DNA of 28,566 nucleotides, taken from NCBI GenBank assembly GCA_038849555.1, contig JAWCMT010000021.1, positions 1 to 28,566 on the forward strand, read 5' to 3'. This document shows, piece by piece, positions 1 to 7,630 of this stretch. This DNA comes from JAOAIV01 sp038849555 (GTDB taxonomy: Archaea; Thermoproteota; Bathyarchaeia; Bathyarchaeales; Bathycorpusculaceae). The notes under the pieces were generated by a model, which saw only the letters and a list, made by a program, of their open reading frames with translations, did no database searches and was not told the DNA's origin. Position 1 is the first letter of the stretch. Every line of letters begins with the position of its first letter. The translations under genes and the position numbers were made by a program.

Positions 1-663
1 GACTTTCCAAACATTTGATTCCTTAAGTTTCCACCAAATTGCGCCTTGAGTGCCCATGCTGACAAAATTGCTTGCATCGTACAATTCAACAAGCATGCCT
101 GTGGCTTTGTCAAAATAGTAATCAACCTCGGCAGTATAATAGCCGTACTCTTCATCACGACCGGTATATTTCAATTTAAAATAATTCGTTTCCCGCGGGC
201 CGCTCGCATACTGCCTAATTACGGTTTCGTTAACAGCAATTTTGTTCTGTCCAGCAGGATGTAGCAAGTCATTTTTCCTCAAGTTAGCGGCGACGATTGC
301 CCAAAAGCCACCAGTATTGTATCCTGTTTCCACATTTATCATGTTTGTTGAAGTATATTCAGTTCCATTTTTAAAAATCCATGTTTCACGCGTTGTAACC
401 ATGGGCCCAGTAACATTCGTTATAGTAACGCGGAATGATTCCGTTTGATTCATATCCAGCATTCTATGAGGGATTGTTGAGTTGAAAGCACTAACATTCC
501 AAAAGCCAATAACATCATAGGTAAATGTGTCACCTACAGAAACTCCTGGCACCCTCATTTGGCTCTTTGTTTCGAAATATGTGAGTACTATAACTGTCGT
601 AATAAGAATTGCAATTATTACAATGGCTAATAGATAGCCTACGTAAGATCGTTTTTTGCTCAT
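1..663 (-). CDS. Membrane-anchored extracytoplasmic protein, partial (3' end beyond window)
   Basis: An open frame starts at ATG 663 and runs without a stop to base 1, giving 221 codons, so the C-terminus lies outside the window. The N-terminus (MSKKRSYVGYLLAIVIIAIL...) is a short basic stretch followed by one hydrophobic segment of about 20 residues, a signal anchor that would place the rest outside the membrane. The remainder is rich in Thr, Asn, Tyr and Trp with several N-x-S/T sites, as in archaeal surface proteins. A TATA-like element on the minus strand (about 687-697) lies about 26 bases from the ATG, suggesting a leaderless or nearly leaderless transcript. I do not recognise the family; the topology and surface location are inferred. 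The frame itself is secure. Confidence 0.72.
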   Translation of the reverse strand, partial: MSKKRSYVGYLLAIVIIAILITTVIVLTYFETKSQMRVPGVSVGDTFTYDVIGFWNVSAFNSTIPHRMLDMNQTESFRVTITNVTGPMVTTRETWIFKNGTEYTSTNMINVETGYNTGGFWAIVAANLRKNDLLHPAGQNKIAVNETVIRQYASGPRETNYFKLKYTGRDEEYGYYTAEVDYYFDKATGMLVELYDASNFVSMGTQGAIWWKLKESNVWKV

Positions 664-850
664 GAGTGCATAACTGCGCTTAATCGAGTATTTAGTTTTT
701 GTGTTTACTGGCAAACTCCATAGGTGCGATACAGAACACAAGCGCTTTTTCTTTATAATCAAAAGTTACTTTAATTCGCTTATAAAACTCCGTAGTCTTA
801 GAAATGAGCGAAAAAGCTAAGAACATAAAAAGAAAAATGGTTGCTGAAAT

Positions 851-1831
851 TTATCTTATGAAGTCGTCGAACGACCAGTAATGTTCTTCTTCTTGTAGGA
901 CTATGTCCTCAAACATGCGGCGCGTTGCCGTGTCTCCGCGTTTTAGTGCTTCAGCGATAATCTGCCTGTAAAGCACTATGGCAATGTTTTCAGCTTCATG
1001 ATCCAGTTTTACGAAGTCCTCAGCAGTCTCGCCGACTTGGGGCAGTGGATCGGGCGTAACGGTGCATTCGCCTTCAAGCAGATAAATTCTCTCGCTGATC
1101 TTCTCCAGATGCTCCATTTCCACCATGAAGATTTTCTTCAGTAGGTCGCTTATGACTTTGGCTTTGTTGCTTTCAGTAACAACCTCAAGTGGAGAAACTT
1201 TCTCTCGCAGCGCCAGCAAGCTGGCTTTTTCATGCTGATTCGTATACTGTATTATAGCAGAGATCTCAGCGGCAACTGCTTTGTTTAATAAGACAAAGTA
1301 GTCGTCGGTGAAAATCTTGCGCCACTCAGATAAAGGTTGTGTCTCAGCACCTTCTGGCTCGTCTTTCATGTTAACGTATTCTTGGAACTTGAATAGGTGT
1401 TGCTCTTCCTGTGAGTAGATTTTTTCGAACATTTCCCGAGTTTCCACGTCGCCAATGGCTCTTGCTGCCTCGATGATCTTGCGATATAGCACAAGTGCTT
1501 CTTCTTCCGCTTTTGCATCAAGTTTTGCGAATTCGCTTAAGCTGTTCCCTATTACTGGTTTATTCGATTTTGTTGTTGCTGAACCGCCGAGATAGTAGAT
1601 TCGCTCCATTATGTCAGCGGCATGCTTCATTTCTTGGATGGCTATTTCCTTCAGAAACTTGCCCACGGCTTCGTACGTAGTCTTGTCAAGGAGAATGTTC
1701 TCGGGGATTACTTTTCGCATTAGCTTCTCCATCTTGGCATGCTGCAGAATGTACTGGATTGAAACTTGGATTTCCCGCGAAACTGCTTGGTTCAGCAAAT
1801 CAAAATATTCTGATGTTGGTTGGACAGCCAT
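851..1831 (-). CDS. Tandem double-domain bacterioferritin-like diiron protein
   Basis: Two ferritin-like four-helix domains lie in one 326-residue polypeptide (about 1-155 and 172-326). Each keeps the diiron ligand pattern of bacterioferritin: E20, E67, H70, E109, E142, H145 in domain 1 and E189, E238, H241, E281, E314, H317 in domain 2. Both also carry Met inside the first ExxH (EMKH and EMEH, M68 and M239), the position of the haem-axial Met of E. coli Bfr. Likely role: iron oxidation/storage or peroxide detoxification in the cytoplasm. The longest frame starts at 1897, but 1831 is preferred: a GGTGAT ribosome site lies just upstream, and a TATA box at 1871-1879 places transcription start near 1849, inside the longer frame. 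Fusion into one chain is unusual, since Bfr is normally a single-domain 24-mer subunit. Haem binding is inference. Confidence 0.85.
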   Translation of the reverse strand: MAVQPTSEYFDLLNQAVSREIQVSIQYILQHAKMEKLMRKVIPENILLDKTTYEAVGKFLKEIAIQEMKHAADIMERIYYLGGSATTKSNKPVIGNSLSEFAKLDAKAEEEALVLYRKIIEAARAIGDVETREMFEKIYSQEEQHLFKFQEYVNMKDEPEGAETQPLSEWRKIFTDDYFVLLNKAVAAEISAIIQYTNQHEKASLLALREKVSPLEVVTESNKAKVISDLLKKIFMVEMEHLEKISERIYLLEGECTVTPDPLPQVGETAEDFVKLDHEAENIAIVLYRQIIAEALKRGDTATRRMFEDIVLQEEEHYWSFDDFIR

Positions 1832-1870
1832 AACAATCACCAATTTTGTTATAAAAGGTGTGGTCAGCAG

Positions 1871-1879
1871 AATATAAAA
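1871..1879 (-). promoter_or_regulatory. TATA box for the ferritin-like gene
   Basis: On the minus strand this reads TTTTATATT, preceded by a purine/GC stretch resembling a BRE. It sits about 26 bases before a predicted start near 1849, leaving a leader of about 18 bases that carries GGTGAT before ATG 1831. Confidence 0.55.
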
Positions 1880-1917
1880 GGCTTTTCCGTGTATCAATCA
1901 CGTGCCAGATTTTAATG

Positions 1918-1970
1918 TAAAGCGCCTTTTGCTAAGAAAAAGAAATGGGAAGGGTTAACTGCGGCGCTTT
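1918..1970 (-). terminator. Inverted repeat after the 16-residue peptide gene
   Basis: AAAGCGCC (1918-1925) and GGCGCTTT (1963-1970) are perfect 8-base arms separated by 37 bases. The proximal arm overlaps the stop codon of the small basic ORF. It could end that transcript or form a 3' hairpin before the ferritin-like gene promoter. The loop is long and no clean U-run follows, so the terminator role is tentative. Confidence 0.3.
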
Positions 1971-2019
1971 ATTTCTTTTTTGCAGCCTTTTTCTTCTTTG
2001 GTTTTGCAGCTTTAGCCAC
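1969..2019 (-). CDS. Lys/Ala-rich 16-residue basic peptide
   Basis: A 17-codon frame (GTG start, TAA stop) encodes MAKAAKPKKKKAAKKK: ten Lys, four Ala, one Pro. It is far below usual gene-calling limits, but the signals around it are good. GAGGT (2026-2030 on the minus strand) sits seven bases before the GTG, and an A/T box (TTTAAATATAAATTT, around 2050-2064) sits about 26 bases before a predicted start near 2031. The composition resembles basic tails of histone H1 or ribosomal proteins, so nucleic-acid or polyphosphate binding is possible, but that is inference. It lies upstream of the ferritin-like gene in the same direction, though that gene has its own promoter. It could also be a chance A-rich ORF; conservation would decide. 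Confidence 0.5.
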   Translation of the reverse strand: MAKAAKPKKKKAAKKK

Positions 2020-2049
2020 TATACTGACCTCAAAACTATATTTATCCTA

Positions 2050-2064
2050 AATTTATATTTAAAA
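2050..2064 (-). promoter_or_regulatory. TATA box for the 16-residue peptide gene
   Basis: The minus strand reads TTTTAAATATAAATT here, a strong archaeal TATA-like element. A start about 26 bases downstream (near 2031) would give a 12-base leader made almost entirely of the GAGGT ribosome site and its spacer before GTG 2019. Confidence 0.45.
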
Positions 2065-2265
2065 TTTGCTAAAAATAGAAAATTGTGACGTTGCTAAGTA
2101 GAATAAAGTAAAAACGGTTGTTATTGGCAAAATACGCCATTGTTGTTATAATTAAGCAATACAACCCTGAAAACTGCCTTTCAGAGCCAAATAGACAAAT
2201 TCGCTGCATACAGTTTGCCAACTTTGACGTTTTCAAATGCGGGGGGATAGGATTTCTTTTGATTT

Positions 2266-2312
2266 CCGCAAATTTTTTATATGTTATGTAAAAAATTACA
2301 TAGCAATGAAAA
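2266..2312 (+). promoter_or_regulatory. Promoter with palindromic operator, copy 1 (ECF gene 1)
   Basis: The block contains a BRE-like CCGCAA, a TATA box (TTTTTTATATG, 2273-2283) and an 18-bp perfect palindrome TATGTAA-AAAA-TTACATA at 2285-2302. The palindrome lies between the TATA box and the predicted transcription start (about 2304), a classic repressor position in archaea. The block aligns without gaps to 6684-6730, upstream of the second ECF S component, with 40 of 47 bases identical and an identical 14-bp core TGTAAAAAATTACA. Two promoters sharing this core upstream of related transporter genes argue for one regulator controlling both. The regulator is not identified. Confidence 0.7.
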
Positions 2313-2333
2313 AAACTTCAAGGGAAAGTTAGA

Positions 2334-3134
2334 ATGAGCAACACCATCCATATCACCTCCAGAACAAAAATTATCGCTTTAATCGCAATATTCTCCGCAC
2401 TTTATGGTGTTCTCAGACGAATGGACACCATACCCATGGTCGGCGTCCAAGGCGCCAAATTCTCGCTGTCCGATATTCTCCCACCTATTTACGGCATAGT
2501 TTTAGGCCCGGTTGCAGGCGGCATAAGCGTTATTATAGGCACATTCCTCGGTATCGCAATTGGCAAACCCGTAACATTCTTATTCCTAGACTTCCTTCCA
2601 GCCTTCGTCAACACAATAGCTGCAGGGCTGCTCGTCAGGCGAAAATGGCTTCCCGTCGTCTTGCTCAACATCACGTTACTAGCCGCGTTCCTTGTAAACC
2701 CACTAACCAGCATATTCATCGACATAGGCGGCATCGCATTCCCGTTTGCATGGCTCCACATCTTAGCTTTTATAGTGCTGCTTTCGCCGTTAGGGCGCAA
2801 AACAAGCCAGTGGATTGAATCATTAAAACCAAATTTGCTAACGGCAGGCATCGCAATTTTAGCTTTCGTCGGAACCATGATGCAGCATCTGATGGGGAAC
2901 ATATTGTATGAAGTCGTGCTCAACCAGCTCTACGTTGCAATAGGTCAGCAGCCAATTATACCCACCGCCGCTTATGCTGCAAATTGGACTATTGTCTTCT
3001 TCCTTTACCCATGGGAACGATTAATTCTGATAATCTTGGCTGTTGTTGTTGGTGTACCACTGGTAAAAGTTCTTAAGCAAACATTTTTCCGAACAAGAAC
3101 CCAAAGCACTACCGCCGAAATCAAACAATCATAA
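2334..3134 (+). CDS. ECF transporter S component (substrate-binding membrane subunit)
   Basis: A 266-residue, very hydrophobic protein with about six membrane segments and a short basic C-terminal tail. Helix 1 (ALIAIFSALYGVL) holds the AxxxA pattern (AIFSA) that S components use to dock on the EcfT subunit, and the loop after it (KFSLSDILPPIYGIVLGP) matches the family. The likely role is binding a vitamin or cofactor precursor in the membrane and delivering it with a shared EcfA/EcfT module. No EcfA or EcfT gene is nearby, so this would be a group II system. Substrate unknown. A related S component lies at 6750-7535 under a near-identical promoter, and an H4MPT operon lies between them, so a pterin- or aminobenzoate-related substrate is possible but unproven. 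Confidence 0.78.
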   Translation: MSNTIHITSRTKIIALIAIFSALYGVLRRMDTIPMVGVQGAKFSLSDILPPIYGIVLGPVAGGISVIIGTFLGIAIGKPVTFLFLDFLPAFVNTIAAGLLVRRKWLPVVLLNITLLAAFLVNPLTSIFIDIGGIAFPFAWLHILAFIVLLSPLGRKTSQWIESLKPNLLTAGIAILAFVGTMMQHLMGNILYEVVLNQLYVAIGQQPIIPTAAYAANWTIVFFLYPWERLILIILAVVVGVPLVKVLKQTFFRTRTQSTTAEIKQS

Positions 3135-3141
3135 TTAATGG

Positions 3142-4704
3142 TCAGCGTTTAAATAATGCAGAATCTTGCAAGTATTTTTTGCCTGTTTTAAGGGCGATTT
3201 CGGCCTTAGCTAGCTCTTTTCCTAAATAAGCAGCATGATCAAGCCTTGATACTAACCCCTCTTCAATTACTTTCGCGTAAATTGCCTCAGCGGTTTTCCC
3301 TTTAATGATGATGCTTGGCTTGTCTGCTTCTGCAGTTGCAAAATGAAGTGCAATTATAGTTTCAGTGTTACGGTCTATCACAATTTTGAATACACCTTTG
3401 GGGTCTAAAACTATTAGAGCCCGCGTTCCATCCGCAACCACCACGTTTACAACCGCTTCCATCTTTTCATCATATGTATCTTCATGTCTCCGCTTGTTTT
3501 TCAAAATCAGCAAGTCTATGCCTAAATCTTTTGGAACTGACCCGCGCCTCTTCGCTAGAAACATCATCTTTGCCGCAACCGCTTCTTCGCTTACACTGCC
3601 CTTCGCTTTAGCACTCTTTTCCGTAGCTAACAAAATGTTTGCGCCTACCTCTGCTGAGAGCCAAGCCAGCAGGGCATTTACGCCTACTGAGTCTGCGTCA
3701 ATTAATTCGGTAACATTGGATACGCCAACAAAAAGCGGAACATGCGGGTTACGTTTTGCAAATTCACGGTAAGCAATCAAGGATTCTACCACGTTTGTTG
3801 GGTCAAGAATCAAATCGCCTATAAGTCGTTTCATGCCCAGTGCTCTTGCCTTTTTCATTAACTCTTCTAGAAACTTGACGCGCTCAGCAGCAGTTTTTGG
3901 GAAATATCCTTCACGCTGATTTGTAGGAATAACAACAACGGTTACATCTGAGCAGAACGGTGCTATTTCCTCGATATTTCCCGCATCAGCGCTTAATACT
4001 ATGTCTGCACCAGCAGAAACAGCCTCTCGGATCTCGGCTGGATCAAGTGAATCTATACTTACAGGCACGTCCACCGTGCCTTTTACAGCTTCAACAGCAC
4101 GTCGTGCATCAGACGGCCTTGAGCCGCCTGAAACCATACCAACATCAATTATGTCTGCACCAGCAGAAACATACTTTTTTGCTAACTTTTGAATTTCCTC
4201 GTTCGCCATTAAAGCCGCGTCAACTATCTCCGCCATAATGCGCATCGGAAAATCGCTGCCTACTACTAAATTGCCAATCAGCATGTTTCCCGGTTTTCTC
4301 AGCAATGTGCCTCGATTTTTTTCTACAGCTTCTAGCTCTTGCAAAGCTTTCCGTTGAAGCTCGTCTTGCAGGAGATCGCAAGCAGGCGTAACAGTTGAAA
4401 GGCTAACTTTGCCCAATGCTTCTAAGACAGTAGGTAAATCAGCGGCGTATCTAGGACCCTTGAAAGTGGGAATTCCCGTTTTAGCTTCGATGATTGCTGC
4501 GTTGCCTCGCACTAACCCCGGAATTAATATTAAATCAAAATCGTCTTGCTTCAGGTCTTTAAGTTCGTTGGCTATGCGTTCAGGCGTTAGCAGTGCTGCA
4601 ACAGGAATATTTAACGCAAGAACCGCTGTTTCCACTTTACTTTCTCGTGCATAACGCTTCACCGTTTCCTCTGCCAGCAGCCCTGTTACTAATAGTACTT
4701 TCAA
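3142..4704 (-). CDS. Dihydropteroate synthase-like protein, H4MPT biosynthesis
   Basis: A 520-residue archaeal dihydropteroate-synthase-related protein (the family of MJ0107). The N-terminal ~130 residues form an accessory domain (DUF6513-like). The middle is a TIM-barrel of the pterin-binding type with GADIIDVGMVSGGSRPSDA, VPVSIDSLDP and VSAGADIVLS. A C-terminal ~130-residue domain follows (probably DUF4346). The predicted role is joining a hydroxymethyl-dihydropterin diphosphate to ribofuranosylaminobenzene phosphate in tetrahydromethanopterin synthesis. It is the third gene of a minus-strand operon, three bases after the RFAP synthase gene, which makes the RFA-P acceptor, supporting this assignment. 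Ordinary bacterial FolP is about 280 residues, so the extra domains are characteristic of the archaeal form. Reaction inferred from family and context. Confidence 0.85.
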   Translation of the reverse strand: MKVLLVTGLLAEETVKRYARESKVETAVLALNIPVAALLTPERIANELKDLKQDDFDLILIPGLVRGNAAIIEAKTGIPTFKGPRYAADLPTVLEALGKVSLSTVTPACDLLQDELQRKALQELEAVEKNRGTLLRKPGNMLIGNLVVGSDFPMRIMAEIVDAALMANEEIQKLAKKYVSAGADIIDVGMVSGGSRPSDARRAVEAVKGTVDVPVSIDSLDPAEIREAVSAGADIVLSADAGNIEEIAPFCSDVTVVVIPTNQREGYFPKTAAERVKFLEELMKKARALGMKRLIGDLILDPTNVVESLIAYREFAKRNPHVPLFVGVSNVTELIDADSVGVNALLAWLSAEVGANILLATEKSAKAKGSVSEEAVAAKMMFLAKRRGSVPKDLGIDLLILKNKRRHEDTYDEKMEAVVNVVVADGTRALIVLDPKGVFKIVIDRNTETIIALHFATAEADKPSIIIKGKTAEAIYAKVIEEGLVSRLDHAAYLGKELAKAEIALKTGKKYLQDSALFKR

Positions 4705-4707
4705 GTT

Positions 4708-5676
4708 TCAGCACCAAACTCGAATAGTAGCGCCTGTGTTGTTTGCCTTAGCTATGAAGACTTCGCCGTCTGTGCCATTTTTTAGGAACGCGCTGACTTT
4801 CGCTCGTATTTCTTCGGCTTCTTTTTCATTTTGGCACAGTCCATAAAAGGTTGGGCCCCACGAACTTTGCCCTACACCGTGAACGTCAAGTTTCTGCAGT
4901 AAGCGTATGCCTTCTGTGGCAATTTCGCTTGAGTAAATTCCTCCTTGGGCAGGAGCGAAGTGCGTTCCGACGATTATTTGGATTCGTGTTAAGGCTTCAC
5001 CGAAGCTTTCTATGTCCTGCTCAACTAAAGCAGGAAGCAGTTTCAACATTATTAGGCGGCATATTTCCCCAACTTTTTCAGGAGCCATTGGCGGTAACTG
5101 CTTAAACGCTGCAATTTCCGCGTCCTTTGACAAACCTTTTTTTGAATTTGGAATTGCCACTACAAAAGTCCAATTTTCCGGGAAGGCGCTGTGAAAAATT
5201 GGAGGAGGAAAACATTCCGATGCAGCTGCGCCATTCTTTATGGTTTTTCCACCATCAACCACGAAGCCGCCTCTCTCAAAAACTGTTGTGCCTATTCCTG
5301 ACCTTTTAGCTCTGCCCATGGCAAGAGCAAGTTCGGCGGTTGAGGCTTTTACATTGAAAAGTTTTGCGAGGGCAGTGGCTACGGCAAGGGTTAATTGGGT
5401 TCCTGAGCCTAAGCCTACATGCTCGGGAATCGTTTGCTTAACATGGAGCTGCGCCTTAGCTTTTATGCTGTAGGCGTCAAAGAACCGCTGAGCAAGCGCT
5501 TTCACCTGCTCTGTGTATTCGCCTGTTACACGTAAGGCTTCAGCTGGTTGTGCTTCTATTATGACATTTGGGTAGTTTATTCCCACGCCTAACCCGCCGA
5601 AAATGCGACCTAAGTTGCCGTTTAAGTCAATTAGGCCCATGTGAAGCCTTGCGGGAGTTTTAACGTAGACTTTCAC
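4708..5676 (-). CDS. mptG: Beta-ribofuranosylaminobenzene 5'-phosphate (RFAP) synthase
   Basis: A 322-residue GHMP-kinase-fold protein that condenses 4-aminobenzoate with PRPP, releasing CO2 and diphosphate, as the first committed step of the arylamine arm of tetrahydromethanopterin. Family marks: N-terminal VKTPARLHMGLIDLNG, the GHMP loop PEHVGLGSGTQLTLA (GLGSG at 88-92), the GRAKRSGIGTTVFERGGFVVDGG segment, and SSWGPTFYG near the C-terminus. It overlaps the upstream DUF447 gene by 17 bases and ends three bases before the dihydropteroate-synthase-like gene, so the three are almost certainly cotranscribed. Presence implies the organism makes H4MPT as its C1 carrier, as expected for archaea with a Wood-Ljungdahl or related C1 pathway. 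Confidence 0.9.
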   Translation of the reverse strand: MKVYVKTPARLHMGLIDLNGNLGRIFGGLGVGINYPNVIIEAQPAEALRVTGEYTEQVKALAQRFFDAYSIKAKAQLHVKQTIPEHVGLGSGTQLTLAVATALAKLFNVKASTAELALAMGRAKRSGIGTTVFERGGFVVDGGKTIKNGAAASECFPPPIFHSAFPENWTFVVAIPNSKKGLSKDAEIAAFKQLPPMAPEKVGEICRLIMLKLLPALVEQDIESFGEALTRIQIIVGTHFAPAQGGIYSSEIATEGIRLLQKLDVHGVGQSSWGPTFYGLCQNEKEAEEIRAKVSAFLKNGTDGEVFIAKANNTGATIRVWC

Positions 5677-6340
5677 TTTCTGCTCTCCATTTCTTGATTC
5701 TTTTGTTCAACTCTACCATAATTTCTGAGTAGCGCGAGTGGGGTGCTACCCGGTTTATGATGTTGCTGCAGTTCTCAATCATTTCCAGCAGTTTTTGCAC
5801 GTGCTCTTGCTCGTTTTTGTTGCTGCACAGCGCTTTTACGCGAGTTGCATGAATTATTGCTTCAATGGTAGCGGCTGTGGCGCGGCAGTAGGCTGTTGGC
5901 AGCTTTTTTGGCGCCTTTATCCGCTTTACTTGGCAATGAACCGTGGCTCTTTCGCTTTCATAAGTGCTCATGTTAACTACGGTTGCCTCTATATGCGCGT
6001 CTGCGCCGCGTAGTTTAGGCGCGTTAACTACTTCAGCTTTTTCAAAAAATTCTTGCGGCAAAATGCCCCTCGGATTGACTTCTTTAAACGTAGTGCGATA
6101 ATACAGTTCTGGGTTGCTGGTTATGTTTATCACTGCGCATTTTTGCTGTTGGAGATTCTTGTATGTTAATGTTGGAATGTATGGTCTAATTGTTATTCGC
6201 CGCGCGCTTTCCATAGTAACGCCCATTGGAGCAGCGTTTGGTTGCCCCTCTTCGTCATAGGTAGAGACTATTGTTTCAATTATTACGTCTTTTGAAAAGC
6301 CTAACTTTGCTAGTTTTCCAGTCAAGTTATCCTCACACAT
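5660..6340 (-). CDS. DUF447 family protein, first gene of H4MPT operon
   Basis: A 226-residue protein of the DUF447 family (probable FMN-binding split-barrel fold), recognised by the N-terminal IIETIVSTYDEEGQPNAAPMGV and the later VINITSNPELYYRTTF. The family is archaeal and often found beside H4MPT genes; its reaction is not established to my knowledge. It overlaps mptG by 17 bases. The start is ambiguous. ATG 6340 would be nearly leaderless, since a minus-strand TATA-like element at about 6357-6365 predicts a start near 6335-6340. TTG 6325 is preceded by GAGGAT and would begin closer to the family's usual N-terminus. I report the longer form. A role in pterin or aminobenzoate chemistry is inferred from neighbours only. 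Confidence 0.8.
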   Translation of the reverse strand: MCEDNLTGKLAKLGFSKDVIIETIVSTYDEEGQPNAAPMGVTMESARRITIRPYIPTLTYKNLQQQKCAVINITSNPELYYRTTFKEVNPRGILPQEFFEKAEVVNAPKLRGADAHIEATVVNMSTYESERATVHCQVKRIKAPKKLPTAYCRATAATIEAIIHATRVKALCSNKNEQEHVQKLLEMIENCSNIINRVAPHSRYSEIMVELNKRIKKWRAESESLR

Positions 6341-6683
6341 GAGCTTATACGGTGGCTTTTATTTCAATCGAATGTAATTTTTCACACTCGAATAAAAGTT
6401 TTGTCAGTCTTTCAGCATTATGCTTGAAATTGCCAAACCTCTTTTTTCTTGTATTGTTTACGTGCCAAAATTTCTTTTGAATCTTGCAAAGGAGCAGACT
6501 CTGATTGTTAGGCAAATAGCTTGAAAGTTGCAGAATAGTTGAATAAAATTCGTGAGTAATGGCGGATTTGATTTTTCTTTACAATATTTTTAGCGCTTGG
6601 CCGCATTCGATGTTCTTGAATGCCGTAAAGTTTACTGATGATTATTGCTGCCCTGCGTGGCAGTTGCGTGAATATGTTAATTA

Positions 6684-6730
6684 CCGCAAGTTTTTTATAG
6701 GTTCTGTAAAAAATTACAAACCGTTGAAAA
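6684..6730 (+). promoter_or_regulatory. Promoter with palindromic operator, copy 2 (ECF gene 2)
   Basis: Same architecture as 2266-2312: CCGCAA, TATA box (TTTTTTATA, 6691-6699), then TGTAA-AAAA-TTACA at 6705-6718. Here the palindrome extends outward as GGTT...AACC (6700-6722), different flanks from copy 1 but still roughly symmetric. This suggests selection on dyad symmetry rather than simple recent duplication. The rest of 6341-6683, about 340 bases, holds the divergent promoter of the DUF447 operon near 6360 and nothing else I can support. Confidence 0.7.
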
Positions 6731-6749
6731 GTTTTACATGGAGGCGCAT

Positions 6750-7535
6750 GTGGACTTGAAATTAACTTCACGCAACGTCGCACTCGCCGCAATATTCGCA
6801 GCCCTCTACTATGTCCTTTCATTGATAACTCCCTACGTTCCAGCAATAGCCATACCCGAGATAAAAATAAGCTTAGAAGCGCTAATCGCATCAATATTCG
6901 GCCTGATTTTAGGACCATATCTTGGCTCTTTAACTGCATTCATCGGCGCCATCGTTTCTTGGTCATTGCCGCCTGGAAACATGAGCCCCTACGGTTTACC
7001 CTTCTTGCTATCTCCGCCAATTAACGCATTAGTAACGGGCTTGATATTCTACAAAAAATGGAAAGGCAGCTTTCTCCTATTCAGCCTTCTTGCAGTAGCT
7101 TTCATTTTTACGCCCCCTGTCCAACCCATAACTGAAAACTTTTACATCGCAATGGCTGTGCTATTCGACAAAATCATCGCGATTCTCTTAATCCTGCCCT
7201 GCGTAAAATTCACCAAGCAATTATCCGCGGGGCAAGGCTCTCTATTCTATTTTCTTCTCACATTCATAGGAAACCAAGCTGACAACATGTGGGGCTCATT
7301 TATCTTCGCGGCACCACCAGTTTACGAAGGAATATTCGGCCTCTCCGTGGACACTGTCCGCTTTCTCTTCATGGCAAGCCCATTCGCTTACCCCGCTATC
7401 CGGCTTATTCAAGCCTTAATTGCGACGCTTATCGCTGTTCCGCTTATGAAAACCCTCGAAGGAACACCATGGCTCTGGCAAAAAGAAACAATACTATCCT
7501 CTCTCAGTGAAAAGAAGCAGCAATTACCCACTTAA
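6750..7535 (+). CDS. ECF transporter S component, second copy
   Basis: About 261 residues from the preferred GTG start at 6750, with about six membrane segments. Helix 1 (ALAAIFAALYYVL) carries AxxxA (AIFAA). The segment ISLEALIASIFGLILGPYLG matches the same loop-helix of the first S component, so the two are paralogues of one broad family. They are clearly diverged in the substrate-facing half: this one has SLPPGNMSPYGLPFLLSPPINA. An in-frame ATG at 6738 gives four more residues, but GGAGG at 6740-6744 sits five bases before GTG 6750, so 6750 is favoured. Substrate unknown. Control is probably shared with the gene at 2334 through the common operator. Confidence 0.78.
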   Translation: MDLKLTSRNVALAAIFAALYYVLSLITPYVPAIAIPEIKISLEALIASIFGLILGPYLGSLTAFIGAIVSWSLPPGNMSPYGLPFLLSPPINALVTGLIFYKKWKGSFLLFSLLAVAFIFTPPVQPITENFYIAMAVLFDKIIAILLILPCVKFTKQLSAGQGSLFYFLLTFIGNQADNMWGSFIFAAPPVYEGIFGLSVDTVRFLFMASPFAYPAIRLIQALIATLIAVPLMKTLEGTPWLWQKETILSSLSEKKQQLPT

Positions 7536-7630
7536 ATCAACGCTCTCCACAATGTAAGCATACTACGCTGATATTAAACACAAGGTGTTTTTCGGAAGAC
7601 CTTTTAAATCTTGTTGCTCCCTAAAAAGGT

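Noticed and set aside
2489..2923. A 144-residue minus-strand frame opposite ECF gene 1
   Set aside because: Complement of a hydrophobic coding region with no signals; the plus-strand protein is clearly real.
4000..4171. A 22-bp exact direct repeat at 4000-4021 and 4150-4171
   Set aside because: Both copies encode the same VSAGADI turn of the barrel in the dihydropteroate-synthase-like protein, so codon-level coincidence in a repeated fold element explains it.
6559..6759. A 66-residue plus-strand frame before ECF gene 2
   Set aside because: It contains the TATA box and operator palindrome and ends inside the ECF gene; promoter function explains the sequence better.
6508..6939. A 143-residue minus-strand frame across the ECF gene 2 promoter
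   Set aside because: It crosses the conserved promoter and the 5' end of the S-component gene, is low-complexity in character and lacks a ribosome site.
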